Origin: Marasmius tenuissimus
Lineage: Eukaryota > Basidiomycota > Agaricomycetes > Agaricales > Marasmiaceae
Assembly (NCBI GenBank): GCA_029532415.1
Contig: JAQOTA010000015.1
Span: 496,001 to 560,000, forward strand
Direction: 5' to 3'
Length of the DNA stretch: 64,000 nucleotides
Part shown: piece by piece, positions 22,681 through 35,600 of the stretch
Layout of the letters: every line of letters begins with the position of its first letter
How positions within the stretch are numbered: position 1 is the stretch's first letter
Made by a program: the position numbers and the translations under genes
The notes under the pieces: model-generated
Seen by the model: only the letters and a program-made list of their open reading frames with translations
What the model was told of the DNA's origin: nothing
Databases searched by the model: none

Positions 22681-25466
22681 ATGTCCTCCTCAGATCAACC
22701 TGCCGCCAGCGGTCCAAAGCTTTTCAACCGTCTGAAAAAGTCTCTCAGCGGTCAGAACCTCTCCAAAGCGAACCAGGACGCACAGAATGGTACTCAGGAT
22801 GTCGATGCGCAGGACACAGTCGCAGAGGAGATCAAGGGCGAGGAGAGAGAGGGGGCCAATGCTGTAGAGAAGGATAACGACACCGAGGCTTCAGTTGAAA
22901 CAGAGACCGTCGAGCACACCGTCACCGAAGACACCGCTTCTGGCAAGGCATCTGATGATGCAGCTGACTCTCATACCGCAGAGGATAGCATTCAGTCCGC
23001 TAGCGAGCAAGAGCCGGTCCACAAGAAAGAGAAGGTCACCGGGCTTCAGCGCCTGAAGAGCTTGACCAAATTCAGCAAAGGCGGACATCGTTCAGCTAAA
23101 CCCTCGGAACATACGGCTCAAACTCCGACTGGAACCATCACGGAGGGTGAATCCGAGATCGCTACTCAGCACGATGAAGGTGATGGCGATGCTGCCGCTC
23201 CTGTTAGTGACGCCGTCACTGTCGAGACCGGAAGTAGCGAGCTCGGCACCACTGAGGATGTCAAGAACGCCGCCGCCGCTCAGCCTACTCGTGAAGCTTC
23301 CGATGCCTCAGGGCTCAGCGAAGGCGACGAGAACAATGACCCAACATCGCTCGCCGACATCATTCGTAACCTTGTCGAATCACTTCCTCATCCCACCGAA
23401 CCCGCACCTGTGCCTTCCAAACCGAAACTCCCTCAGCTCGATACCTCTGGCCGTCCCATTCTCCCTCCTGATGCCGTTCACATCGACGATAAGAAGCTCA
23501 TTGCCAAGCTCAGGAATCCTGCCATCATGAACGGGAAAACTGCCGATGCTGGCAAGGGCGAGGAAAAGCCCACTGTCTTCGCTGTCCTCGACAGCTTCAA
23601 AGCACCCTCTGCAGACGCTCCTGAGAAGGACAAGGATGGTGCTGAGGAAGACGGGGATGACGAAGACGGCGAAGGCGACGAGGACGACGATGAAGGATCC
23701 GACGCCGATGAGGAACCTCCTCATGTCATCACCGACGACTCCAGCGTTATGATCTACATCCCTCTCATCCCCACGAAGAAGTCCAAGGTCGAGATGGCCA
23801 AATGTGATATCGTTCCCGTCAATTCAGGTGCGGCTGTGGCTAAGGAGCGTCTGGGCTCGGACGGGAGCAATTTCGTCGATGTGATCACCACGTACAGGAT
23901 GTACGGGACCTTCGGGAGGGGCACAGTTCCTCCCGTGATCACTGAGGGAGCAGCCGGTGGAGGAAAGCCGCTGAAAGAGAATGCGATCACGCTGCCTCGA
24001 TTCTCTTGGAAGTTCTGGCCCTGGAAGAAGAAACCCGCTACTCAGCCCCCAGTCGAGAAGCCTGCCCCCGAATCTGGCTCGGACGACAAGAAGCCCGAGG
24101 GGGATGCCGACAAGAAACCAGTGGACACGAAGCCAGAGGACGGCAAGCCCGTAGACGACAAGACGCCCACCGACGATAAGGCCCCCGTTGGTGACAAGAA
24201 ACCAACCTCGGACGACGACAAGAAGAAGAAGCGTCCTCACAAGCTCAGGAAACCCAAGCCGATCCTCGACCAGCGTGTTTGGATTCCATCAAACCAGCAT
24301 GTCAGTGTTCAAGCGTTGTGGTGGGGATACAGGATGTAAGTTTTGAACGCATACACCTCTGTCATAGTACAATTTCGACTGACCGCTCGTCGATTACAGC
24401 TTCCTTCCTCCTCCTGTCATGTCTATCCTTTCGGACAAGTCGATTGAAGCTGTGAAACGGGCTGCGTTGATTACCACTGCGTTGACTTGGATGTTCTCGC
24501 ATCTGCCGGTTAGTCGTTATCTTTCCTGCTCCCTTTGCGAGATCGAACGCTCACCACGCCTTTATAGTTGAAGATGTTCCCTGCACCGATGCAGCCTGCC
24601 TTGATGATGCTGCAGGCCCTCGTACCATACCTGGGTTACATCGGCACCTTCATCTCTTGGAGCTGGGGCGCAGTGAAGAGTTACGATCTTGGTGAGTATC
24701 AGCATCGATGTTTTCTCTTTTGTGCCTGCTACGGTTACTCACTATCGTTAACTCGTTAGGATACGGAGTCATCCTCTCAGCGACCTGGATCCTCCCTGTC
24801 GCTCTCATTCCCGGAAGTTGGCAAGCGTATGACTTCCCTACCACGAACCCGCCTACTACGACTCCCGGCAGTGGTACACCTACACAACCGCCTGCCACTG
24901 GCACACCAGCTCCTACTCAGCCATCTACTGGAACTCCGGCTCCGGCCCCTGCCAATCCTGCCCCTACCACTCCTTCTGGATCGCTTCCTCCCGTACAGAA
25001 CGCCCCCCTCGAGCCACCTATGACGATCGGTACCTCAGCCGAGTCTGCTGACTCTGAGGTGCCACTAACGACGTCAAAACGGCTTCGGTTGGTGAAGGGC
25101 GAAGGCTCCCCCGCCGATGAGGAAGAAGAGTCTGAAGACGCTGAACTTGACCCTACTATGTCGAAGAGGTTAAAGATGGTCAAGGGCGAGGGTACCAAGC
25201 CGCTTGATCCAACGATGTCGACGATGTTGAGGGTGTTAAAGGGCGTGGGCGAGCCGGTAGAGGAGACGCAGGCGGAGCTTGATCCAACGATGTCGACGCG
25301 ATTAAGAATGGTCAAGGGCGAGGGTGTGCCCGGTGATGAGGGAGGGGAGGAGCTCGATCCGACCATGTCGACGCGCCTGAGGATGGTGAAGGGTGGTGAG
25401 ACGCCCGCGGAGACGGGTAAATCTGGGTATGGGGGTTTGTGGAAGTATTTGAGCGGGAGTGGGTAA
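22681..25466 (+). CDS. Hypothetical membrane protein with Lys/Glu-rich N-terminus and C-terminal LDPTMS repeats
   Basis: Four exons (22681-24335, 24400-24508, 24568-24691, 24760-25466) join in phase to give 864 residues. The chosen ATG (MSSSDQP) follows CACCATC, a good fungal start context. Residues 1-550 are low-complexity, rich in Glu, Asp, Ala and Lys with long acidic runs. Exons 2-4 encode hydrophobic segments ('AALITTALTWMFSHLP', 'MLQALVPYLGYIGTFISWSW', 'GYGVILSATWILPVALIPGS') that look like two or three membrane spans. A Pro/Thr/Gly-rich linker follows. The C-terminus has five copies of a motif related to LDPTMSTRLRMVKGEG (about 25060-25400). I do not recognise the family. A membrane tether with a repeated cytosolic or vesicular tail is an inference. 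Confidence 0.75.
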
Positions 25467-26166
25467 GGTGCTGCGGTGGGGAGTTGATGGGTTTTGAATG
25501 CAATAATGAATCGGATTGGATGGAAAGACATAGGTTATGGAGTTCGAAGGAAGAAGCCTCGTTAATTATACGTTCTACTCTAGAAGAATCACCGCTAGTT
25601 TTTTTGTTACCCGTACATGGGGCTGTAATGTGTTTCCGTTGTTTGTACGTTTCTTGACGACTTGTTACGACTTTATGCATGTAATGACCTCTCGACAATG
25701 ATATTGTGATTATCTCGTTGTATCCTTTGGTAGTTTGGAGTCAATCGGACGCGGCCTGAATCGAGCATTGGAGACTTTGTCTTTAACATGCTCAGAATAA
25801 GGACTTTTTACACAGCGTGATCCACATGCTGCGGAATGGTTCAAAAATGGGCGCTTATAGATTCTGGCTTTGTCCGGCACCACACCAAAGCCTCCCCATC
25901 GTCTCTGCAATCTTGTTCAGGTTCCACCTAGCCGATTGCTCAGTTCACCACTCCAAATTTTACTTTTCAGAAGGTTTTAGCAACTTTTTGAAAAAATTAC
26001 GCGTTTGGCTCCTTAAGGCCAGCTCGTTACCCAGCATCATATTTATACTTTCTCGGCATCTGGTGGTTCCCGGCCTTTCTCGTATGTTTTTCTTTCCCTA
26101 ATCTCCCTCACTTACTCAGCCTTGAAGGTAGCATAAACCGAAGCCCAAGGGAAACACGTGCTCGAG
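25467..26166. other. Intergenic region before F-box gene 1
   Basis: No gene is seen. It holds the 3' flank of the repeat membrane protein and the promoter of the F-box gene. Confidence 0.5.
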
Positions 26167-27951
26167 ATGGATCAACACCTTACGCTCGGTACACAATGCT
26201 ATCGTAAAGCAATGAACATTTCAGCTGATCAGCACCCCATCGAATCGCATTTCCTGTCCTCGAACTACGTGCCTACCAACGCGGAAATCTCTCGAACAAA
26301 GATGTTCATACAAGAAGAAGAGGCAGCACTAGCGGCATGCGAGAGAGGGATAGCGAGCTTTCATCAGGTACTGGAAGATTTGGAGACGAGAAGAATGGTA
26401 CTGGAGGAGAGGATCAAGCAACGCCGCGATACTGTTTCTGTCAGACGACGGATCCCTGTCGAACTGTGGGAACAGATCTTTGCCATGGTGTACTCGATGA
26501 AGGAGGATGAATATCTCCTCACACTGCGGTCCTCCCGAGGGGTGTTGCCGGTAATGGCACCCGCCGTCGCCCTCTCTCAAGTGTGTTCACGCTGGAGAGG
26601 TATCGTGTTGAGCACGCCCGGCCTTTGGGCTTCAATCAGTATCAGTTTTTCGTCAATTCTTCCCTCCTTTCAGCCCATTCTTGAGTTGTACCTACGCAAC
26701 TCCAAGCAACATCCTCTTCGCATCGAGCTAGCGGGCGGAAGCTTCTTTGGCAGCATCCCATATGATGTTCGGGTGTTGTGGGACACCATCATGTCACATA
26801 TTCCCCGATGTGAATCACTCGCTTGCTGCCATCTCGGGAGGCGGTTTGTAATGCCCAGAGACTCCCTTTCGAACATCACAACGTTGATAGATGATGAGAC
26901 TGATGACTGCTCAGCGTGGCAGGATGCGCTCAAGGACGCTCATAGGCTGACGAGCGTCACCTCGTGGTTCCTTTATCCCCTTCATCATCTTCCATATAAT
27001 CAGTTGGCATCACTCGAATATCGAAGTCTTCTGCATAAAGACATCGAGAGGCTGGCGCGAAAAGTGCTTCCCTCCTGTGCCAAACTCGAATCTCTCGTCC
27101 TCAGAGACCCTGTAGCCGACAGCTCTCACACTGATATCAGCCATGGTTCTTCTCGTTCCCGGTTGAGAACCATCCCGACCCTTCGAAGTCTCTCCGTCAT
27201 ATTCTCAGCGCTAGAAGATGCGGTGGACGTGGGTTCTTCCATATATGAGACGATATTCTCTCTCAAGGCCCCAGCCTTGACAACTCTGCGATTGAATTTC
27301 TCCCAAGGACAGGCCGCGGAATGGGCCCCTGCCTTGGTTGCTGTTCTCGCACAAACATCTGCCTCGTTACGTTCCTTATCGCTATCAATCGCCCACCTCA
27401 GTATCCCCCGTAACCAGGCTCTTTCCGCCCTATTGGAGGTGGTACCCAATCTCGTCGAATTTGACCTCGTATTGGAAAGGGCCCGCGGAACTACTCCACA
27501 TTCCGTGGACAGGTGGGCTTATCAGGACTTCCTCCTACGACACCTCGGGGAATTATTTCAAGGGATATGGCAGATAACTACGTTGGTACCAAAGCTCACA
27601 AACATATCCGTCTTCGTCGCGAACCACATGATACTGACCAACGATTTCGTGGATCTTGTTCTTAAGGCTGCAGAGTCAAGGACATCCGCATTGACTTCCG
27701 CTAGTGTCGGTGTCAACGCCAACGTCAGCCCATTGGCGAACGTGAAGGTGACTTGCCGTCGTCTCAAGAAAGGCAAAGCTACCGGTCCTTGGGAAACCTT
27801 TGCACTTTCGTCTGAGGCGAGGGAGAGAATTCGTCACCTTTTGCGGGATGGTGTTAGAGTCGTGACGGAGGGACAGAACGACACAAAGTCCACCTCAGTG
27901 GATGAGTTCTCAATCTTGGACGCCTATAGTACCTCTTTTTTTGCAACGTGA
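26167..27951 (+). CDS. F-box protein, paralogue 1
   Basis: A single uninterrupted frame of 594 residues starts at ATG 26167 (MDQHLTLGTQCY). Residues 45-85 form a predicted coiled coil (EEEAALAACERG ... LEERIKQRR). The F-box follows at about 93-160: 'VRRRIPVELWEQIFAMVYS', then 'ALSQVCSRWRGIVLSTPGLW'. F-box proteins bind Skp1 and recruit substrates to SCF ubiquitin ligases. The remaining 430 residues look like degenerate leucine-rich repeats ('LTTLRLNF', 'LRSLSLSI', 'LVEFDLVL'), the usual partner-binding part. A close paralogue of identical length lies at 38232-40016 on the same strand. F-box families are greatly expanded in Agaricomycetes, so the substrate cannot be guessed. Confidence 0.85.
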   Translation: MDQHLTLGTQCYRKAMNISADQHPIESHFLSSNYVPTNAEISRTKMFIQEEEAALAACERGIASFHQVLEDLETRRMVLEERIKQRRDTVSVRRRIPVELWEQIFAMVYSMKEDEYLLTLRSSRGVLPVMAPAVALSQVCSRWRGIVLSTPGLWASISISFSSILPSFQPILELYLRNSKQHPLRIELAGGSFFGSIPYDVRVLWDTIMSHIPRCESLACCHLGRRFVMPRDSLSNITTLIDDETDDCSAWQDALKDAHRLTSVTSWFLYPLHHLPYNQLASLEYRSLLHKDIERLARKVLPSCAKLESLVLRDPVADSSHTDISHGSSRSRLRTIPTLRSLSVIFSALEDAVDVGSSIYETIFSLKAPALTTLRLNFSQGQAAEWAPALVAVLAQTSASLRSLSLSIAHLSIPRNQALSALLEVVPNLVEFDLVLERARGTTPHSVDRWAYQDFLLRHLGELFQGIWQITTLVPKLTNISVFVANHMILTNDFVDLVLKAAESRTSALTSASVGVNANVSPLANVKVTCRRLKKGKATGPWETFALSSEARERIRHLLRDGVRVVTEGQNDTKSTSVDEFSILDAYSTSFFAT

Positions 27952-30104
27952 ACATAACTATGTCTTGAAATATAAATACTCGGAATCTCCAGTCCTTACT
28001 GAAGATGTGTGGCGGTAAAAGGAAAGTTCGAGCGTCGGCCCTCAGATGGAACCTGGGGAGTACCGTCTACCTGCAATACGTACCATGACTGATCCGGATT
28101 CCGAGTGGCTGCTTTGCGGTTTATAGACCCACCGTCGCCCTGAATCTCTTCCTATAGTATACTGGATGCGAGTAAACACCAGCTATCAGTTATTGCGGAC
28201 TTGGAGAACTCGAAAGACGAGTAGTCTTTCTCATTCCCTCGCTGAGAGGTATCTTCTCTCTCAGATTGAGTGCATCTTTGTCTCTGCTTTTCGGCTTCCC
28301 TAGTAGTAGCACGTGAATGTTGTCCTGATGATAAATGGAGGTCAGAGGCCGTAACAGCGGCCAGGACACAACCCCTACACGCACTACAAGGACCTGGTCA
28401 CGTTGGCTCACAGCTGGACATGAGCATGCGAGGCACTGGGCAGCCGGAACTCATCTCCGATTTGAGGACGCACAAGGTGGTGAGGCGCTGGGTATTGGAT
28501 CCTGATATCTGAGCTCAAAGATTCCAATCGATCCAATTCTTCTTCCATAAGGAACGAGATTGGCGAAAAGATGTTATTCGCACCAGTAACACTCCATTGC
28601 TGTTCAGGACCATATGGTGAGAACCGCTATTCAAAAAGCAGAATCAGACGTACTCCACGCTTGTAGCTCCCTCCGTAACAAGACCGCTGTCCGATATCAG
28701 ACCCATCGTTCGATTGCCCATGGTGCTGGACTTACTAGCAAGGCAGAAAAAAGAGAAACTCAGGTTTCGGGGGTCGTTGGACTGCACCCGTAAAGTCGGA
28801 GACATTCCGTTCTACTGACGTTGGTATAAAGAACGCAGGCATTTTAATCCAAGGCCAATTTCGAAAGACGTCGTTGACCTGTAGTAGATGGAGTAGTGTG
28901 AGAGCCAGAAATGGAAATATATACGTGTTATACGCACCTGAGATCCCAAAATCGTCTCAGCGAGGTGTCAGTCACTACCGGTCCATGATTTCAAGAGACA
29001 AGGCGAACATCCAGCTCAGCGCCCCTTCCATACACCTTACCCGTGACCCAGAAGGTGGATATTTCTTCTCCAGACACTCGCAACCGTCATGAACGTCCCA
29101 GAACTTTGAAAAGATGAGGTATGCTATCGATTGTCGTTGTATTGTGGATCGATCTGTCTAACTTGGTGAAAGAAAGGGCCCAGAGGGAGGGTCGGAATCG
29201 ATCTAGGATTCAGAAAAGTAATTAGGTACAAACTCTTGACAAAATCGCTTCGTCTAGCCAACTAGCTGTGGCCCATTTCTGGTTGATCTGAAGGCAGCTT
29301 CCGAAGAGCTATAGGGTGAAGGTGAAGGTGGATAGGTGCATTTTGATTCCTGCGAGATGTCGAGACCCGACATCTGAGTTGTGAGCGTATTGGCGCGACT
29401 CTGCGTGATATCAACATACCCGAGAAATTGAGCCAAGAGGCGCGCTACTGGATTCCAACCAAAGAAATGGCGGGTCGTTTCATGGAGGTCCATGATAGAC
29501 ATGGTAGTCGTGGGAAGAATTTTTGAGTTGATTTTTGAGCACGCGAGCGCTTGTAGTCTTTTCAATTTAGGAAGGCCGGCAAGCGGCAGGGCCCGCTACT
29601 GTCTGATTTCCACCACCGATTCGTGCAAGCCCAATAATCGCGTCAATACAATTAATATCCCCCCAACCCTGGGAGACTCATCTGTCTAAAAAAACGACAT
29701 GAACTATCGCTGCACCAAGTCGAAAATTGCCACCCTATTGCGAAAAAACCGCCCGAGAAGCCCCTCTTCGCCGCTGACCTATAGAAGTCCTCGTAACCTC
29801 AAACCCGTGCGGTAACTCTGCCCAAGAAAAACATGCTATCCCTTCCCCTCCACGCAACGTCCTAATAAGACCGGGACAGAAGTTCAGCGCCCCACAAATT
29901 CCTGCAAATCCGTTGTGCCTAAACGAGCGGAACCCGAGGAGATCTGCTTGTCGATGGCCAGCCTCGTTCTCGTCGACGAGATGAAGAGAGGTATTCCTCA
30001 TCAAATTCATCCGTTTGTTGACGAGTTCCGGATACAACAGAAACACTGTCGTCGCGGAAACAAAACACGCCGAGGCGGATGACTGGAAGAGGCGAAACCT
30101 AGGG
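27952..30104. other. No gene supported between F-box gene 1 and the 7.4-kb transposon
   Basis: Open frames on both strands (for example 28874-29092 +, 29254-29565 -, 29735-30046 -) have no recognisable domains or consistent splice sites. The sequence is probably intergenic or old repeat. Confidence 0.45.
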
Positions 30105-30138
30105 CTTGAGACCCAGTGAAAACGGCCCCGGAGCGGAT
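30105..30138. repeat. Left TSD (CTTGAGA) and terminal inverted repeat of the 7.4-kb transposon
   Basis: CTTGAGA at 30105-30111 is directly followed by the 27-bp inverted repeat at 30112-30138. Confidence 0.9.
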
Positions 30139-30485
30139 GGGATCAGGAGGGATGACAACGGACAATCCGAGCGCAACATAAGAACTCCGAAATAACCCAG
30201 AATACGCCGATTCAAAATCTCTACAATTTGTGGGAATGGGTTGATGACGGATACAGTAGGATAGTGTTGGATTGATATTAGCCAGGCTGGAGTAGGAAAG
30301 CGTACACCATAAATCGTATTTGAACCGATAGAATTGGTTCGGCAATTGAAATGATTACATTCGCTGTACTACATTTTTCACTACCCACTACCCCTTGCCC
30401 GCTGTACCAGAGCTTGTGCTCGTGGCGGCCACTACCGCTGCCTATCACAAGTCAATTCAACCGATGTCTATAAGGTTACAACAGA

Positions 30486-32500
30486 TCAACTCACTGATTT
30501 CGCGCCATTGGCGTTCTGAACGACCAGCTTCCATTTCTGATGGTGAGACCGAGTGCAAGTCAGTTCGACTGATCCAAAATTATTGAGTGCTGTGGTGTGC
30601 GTACCTGCTTGCTTTCGTTGGACATCGAGTCCCAAACAGCTTTGAATTCCTCGGGGCTGCCATCGGGATTCGCTTTCTTCCAATCAACAGCACAGAAACT
30701 CCTGTAAAAAAAGGTACTTTGGTATTCCAGAAAGCAAGATGACCTGTTGGGTGTCGTACCTTGCAGTGGTAGTAGCAGTTGGGTTCCATGTTCGAGATCC
30801 GTGGGGCCGACCAGTAGTGTTCCTAGTTTTCTTCGATACTGGAGTTGGGCATGCAGAATCCTCGCGCGGCACTGGTTCATTCCCGGACTCGGAGTTTGGC
30901 TGCGCTGTTGTCTCTGGCTGGTGTGGAGGAGAAGCGGGTGTATCCTGCTGGCCCAACGTGACTATATTGGCAAGAATAGGGTCTGTCGGCTTTTTGAACC
31001 GTGACAAGCGTTGGTATGAGCGTGCTTAACAAAGTATGTGACTCGAGTTGACGTACCTTTGCTGAGGTTTCTGCAGCGGGTTTGTCTCCTACTATTGCCT
31101 GCTCGTCGGCTTCTCCAGAGTCGTTAGTCATATCGGACAATATGTTTGAGGTAGGCCGAGGTCGACTGAACCTGTTTGAAAAAGGTCAGCAAGCTCCCAT
31201 GGTAAGGAAAGATATTCACTTTCATGGTATTGACAATAGCTGGCACAGTGGAAAGTACATCTGACTGGTAAACAAACTTGAGGTCAGAGCAGCCGCGAGA
31301 GGTAAGAAAATGGTCAGACTGACCAAGTTGCCAGTGCCGTGGCTGCTGTCATCGGAGGAGGAGGAGATTGTAGTCGCTTCTGTTTCACCGTTGCCTGTGT
31401 TAGCAGCATTCGAGCTTGAGGAGGAATTGTCACTAGAACTGGTAATGGTCGTGGTCGTAGCTGTGGGCGGGGGTGTGGTCGTCTTTTGACGTTTCGTGGG
31501 AACGTTCTCGTTACCGTCTTCTGACATGGGTGCAGTCGATTCCGATTCTTTTCGCTTCTTGCTTTCTTCATCCTCGGGCGGCAACGACATGTCATCCTCT
31601 TCCCATTCCTCCTTCGTCAGCTTTGCAACTGCTTTCTTTCTGTCTCGATACCAGTTCGAATAGATGTGGGTTGCAAGATATTCTGCCTTCCAATGATCTT
31701 TTGCGTAGCTGATCTCTGGAAACAGGCTCTCGAACTGCGCATAGAAGGAGTACTTGACATGCGCGGTAGCTTGTCCCCATTTTGGTGGCGCAATTCCAGC
31801 AAGCTCAAACTGCAAGAATAATGCCCGCGCAATGCTTCTTCCTGTGGCAGCCCTAGCACCGTCAACGGAAGCTCCGTCAAGACCCTCAACATACTGCATT
31901 CGGAGGTTCTTGTTATCGCGGGCGATGACCGTACTACCATGATTTGCATTGTCGCTCTTTTGTTTGAGTGCCCTATATTCCGCGGAATTGAGCCAGGCTT
32001 TTTTGGTTGGGAAGCGGATATTGGATAGGTCGGGCGGTGGAGTATTCTGTTGTGCAAAGGTGAGACCAACATGGGCCAATGGGGAGCTACCTGGTTGAGT
32101 CGTCGCTTGGTTGAGGCAATGTTCCACCTTTTCGAGGAGTTCACGGTATGAAGCACTGTTGATATGTCAAAAGCCTATTCTAATTCTCAGATACACAGGC
32201 CACATACTTTTTTGCCTCAAGCTGTGCTTTCAGCGACACATTCTCGAGGCGAAGTGCATTTATTTGGCTGGTAAGTTGCATACACTCTTGTTGGAAGCTA
32301 TTCATCGGCATGAGGCCAAGATTTCCTGTAGCTGGACTGATATTGAATCCACTGAAAGTATCGTTATTGGGTACGGCATGTTGTGAGAGGCGGCTGTCTG
32401 CCCGTGGAATTGGTGAATTGAAGGACTCTAGCAACATGTCTGGTCTGGGTGAAGGCGAAGAAGACCACACTGTGGGTCCTGGTGTGTTGAAGGGCTGCAT
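30486..32500 (-). CDS. Transposon accessory protein A (coiled-coil leader, conserved Trp-rich core)
   Basis: The ATG at 32500 gives MQPFNTPGPTVWSS. Exon 1 ends at 32208 after a short coiled coil (ECMQLTSQINALRLENVSLK). Exon 2 (32155-31324) carries 'KAWLNSAEYRALKQKSDNAN', 'LDGASVDGARAATGRSIARA' and a Trp-rich core ('PPKWGQATAHVKYSFYAQFE', 'DHWKAEYLATHIYSNWYR'). A basic/acidic stretch then passes into Ser/Thr-rich repeats. Further small exons are tentative. The last ones encode 'DWKKANPDGSPEEFKAVWDS' and 'WKLVVQNANGAKSVS', with TGA at 30486. I recall the core from proteins next to Tnp2-like transposases in basidiomycetes, but no biochemical role is known to me. A role in DNA binding or in assembling the transposition complex is a guess. 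Confidence 0.65.
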
Positions 32501-32645
32501 GCCGCTGGCGAATAGATCAATGTCCGTACGAGCAGAGTTTTACATATTTTTTCTCCCTTCCGCTACTATGTCACAAATTTATTCACACGGTACCAAAGTC
32601 TCTCGAGCAATCCGACCAGAACCTACATGAACCTATATGTATCAG

Positions 32646-35600
32646 CTAGACATCTCCACCTCCCGTATTCTCCTCCTCCTCCTCCTCGAGTCCAATACCT
32701 GTGAATTCAGCAACTTTTAATCCAGGTCGTGACATCATGAAGTATCTATTTACTTCTGATCCATCTTGAATGTATGTTGAGTAACGCGGGTCTGGTGCCA
32801 TCATAACAACACAAGAAATCGCCGTAATGGGAAAAACGCGAACATCAACATCGCGCTGATGCTGTACTGAGATATATGTCTTGCTGGATGCATTATAGAG
32901 ACCTTGGTGGGGTGGGCCATAGAATGATCCAACTGCGAGGTGGTGATCAATTCCATGAATGGACAAGTTCATATAGAAATGGACTTCTGCCAAATGTCGC
33001 TCTGAGTTAAGCTCGAGCTAAAAAGAATAAGGTTATTAGCTGCTTGTCAGGAGGTCACAGTGAACATACCTGAACGTTTCGTGCCATGCGCACATTTTCT
33101 AATCCCTTGGCATCTTCTTTCCAGCGCGAACGAGCAATCTGGCCATTGGGTAGGCCTACCCGTGCCCATCTAGTAACTTTCAGTACGTAGTCGTCGTCCA
33201 CAGGAAGCCCATTCTCGCGTAAATAGACCCGAATTGCTGTCATCTCCTGACTTGTTACAGGTCTTGCAGTGCTGTCTGTGGCACGACGCATTGAATACCC
33301 TCCGCCAATATCCTTCGCACCTCGTGGACTAGCTGGCGACTTAGATCCTGCCTTGAGAGAAGGATCCATGGCTTTAAGAACATTTGACATGGCTAGGCGG
33401 ATGGCACGTTGAGCCAAATTTGCGAACGGGTTTGAGTGCTGTCGGATAAGACCTCCGAGATACCCAATCAGTCGTTCCATGGCCCACTGAGAGTAGATTA
33501 TTCCAGGTCCAATTCTAGCGGTATCAAGTGCGATGTGAGAGGGGGCATGAATGGCTGGACGGACCATATGTATCCGATCCTTGCGTCATTGATAGTACAT
33601 CTCCTCAAACTCATCAGAGAACTGCGACATGAGGTCAAACGCCTCATTGTTTTCCTCTGGAGTGATCTCCTCCTGCAATGAAATCTGAATCGAGCGCACA
33701 AGCTTACAGTAGCTCATCCAGTACTTCTCCGGGAGATGTCCATGGAAAAGGCAGGGGCCCAGTCCATAGAAATAGAGTAGGAACTCCCACGCTTTATATC
33801 CACTCGAAATTTTTTCGGCTGGGTTGCGAGGAGGGCGATCGAATGAGCCTGGAATATATGGAGTACAACGAGCGACATCTTCCCCGTGAGCTTTCCAGAC
33901 CGCTGCCGAACGGAAGCAGGCCCAAGGCCAGCTATCGACTGAGTCTGTCTTATCGCAGTCAAATTTCCCTCGCCAAAGAGGAATCATGAGGTCGGGAATA
34001 TTGAGACAGGGAAGATGCATGATGTCTCCAGTGAAGATCTGGGGAATACCAAGTGAATGGGGAAGTCCACTGAACATCGAAGGTTTACATATGCCGGTCA
34101 TCAGTCTGTTTTTCTCGTACTGTGTCTTGTTCCGAGAATTCACCAAGACTTCCAGCTTTTGTTGGTATTCCACAGCGGTAGTTTTTGAGTTGGTTGTTGA
34201 AAGAAGTTCGTATAGGTCGATGTCGTTGTGTGACGAGCCCGCAACGCTGAAGTTGTGTGGTTTTAGTCGGGCTGGATAGTAATGTGATTGCCCTTCCTTG
34301 TGTCGTCCGGGAATTTTACAGAATGACCGACAGTGAATACGGCCCTGGTGACCAGTCAGCCCGTCGAGACAAGCCATTCCGGGACCATCAGCGGATGCAA
34401 GTGCAAAAAAGGGGTGTGATTGGACGACAAGGTCCCGGTTGGCTTTCCATATTTTCAAGCCTTCACGAGAAAGAGCTGAGACATGGTGTAGAGAGGGGAA
34501 AAGAAAGCTGTCGAGGTGTTTTGGCTTGTTGGGACCAGGAATAGTACCTCCGGGTATAATCTGTGTGACTTTGTATCGACCCTCCGGTGCAAGATCGAGT
34601 ACAATCCACAACCACATCCAACAGTCAGACGTTTTGTTACGGTACAGCTGGGCGCCATCAATCGACAACAAGAGACAAACATCATCCTTTCCTACACGAT
34701 TCTCGCGTATTGCATCAAGGTAATCTGTCCCGTCGAAGAAGTCCCGATATGGTGCTGCCCGTACCCCGCCACTTGCTCGCAGTTGACGCAGGAGCTGCTC
34801 GGTGTACTTCGTGCGATAGTCCATCGCGTCAGCTCCTTCAGCAGTACGGTTCAACGCCTGCAACATGAGCGCAACAGGAATCGTTGGGAACTGCTGACGT
34901 GCTATCTTCTTTCTTCCTCGAAGTCGGTACCGCTCTTCCCCACAAAATGAACAGTTCTCGAGCCGATGAAAAGGTCCCGTATATCCCATACAGGAATTAG
35001 GGCACATGTCTCGCCAGATTGGTACGACACCCGTAATACTCGACACCCGATCTTTCACCTCGTGAAGGGTCAGAAGGTTTACATCTGGAAAGGCTCGTTT
35101 GATTATTTCACAGGTCTCCGTGTATATTTCATCAGACGATCGTGAGTGAGCCATAAAAAGCTCAATTGAAAGACGTTCGTCACGATCTTGGAGTTTGAGT
35201 GGTGCGGTAGGAGGGTGCCGGAGTCGGTGGAGGAAGGAGGGGTCAAGTGGTTCCAGGTCACTGTCTAAAGACGCGCTCTTGAGCGCATCAGCAAATGCCA
35301 GTGCTATTTTGATGTCGTCGAGACGTGGCACGAAATTGGGAGTGAATGTCTCAGGCGCATCTTCTGGTATGGGCTGGTCCTCATTTCGGAGGTCAAGGGA
35401 AGGAGTTTGTGGCAAATTAGATGATGTATTGGCTGATGGTGCGTGTGCTACATGAGCTTCCTCTAATCGAAGGTCAGCCAGGCTACCCGGATCGACTTCA
35501 TCATCCTATACATGAAAGGGTTAGTCTTGTGATCACCGAATATGTACGAAACAGACCTCGTCTACCCTCCCAACTGCCAGACCAGATGCATTCTCCTCTG

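Noticed and set aside
22891..25531. Long minus-strand frames opposite the repeat membrane protein
   Set aside because: They are shadow frames of a low-complexity coding region; the plus-strand model has in-phase introns and a good start.
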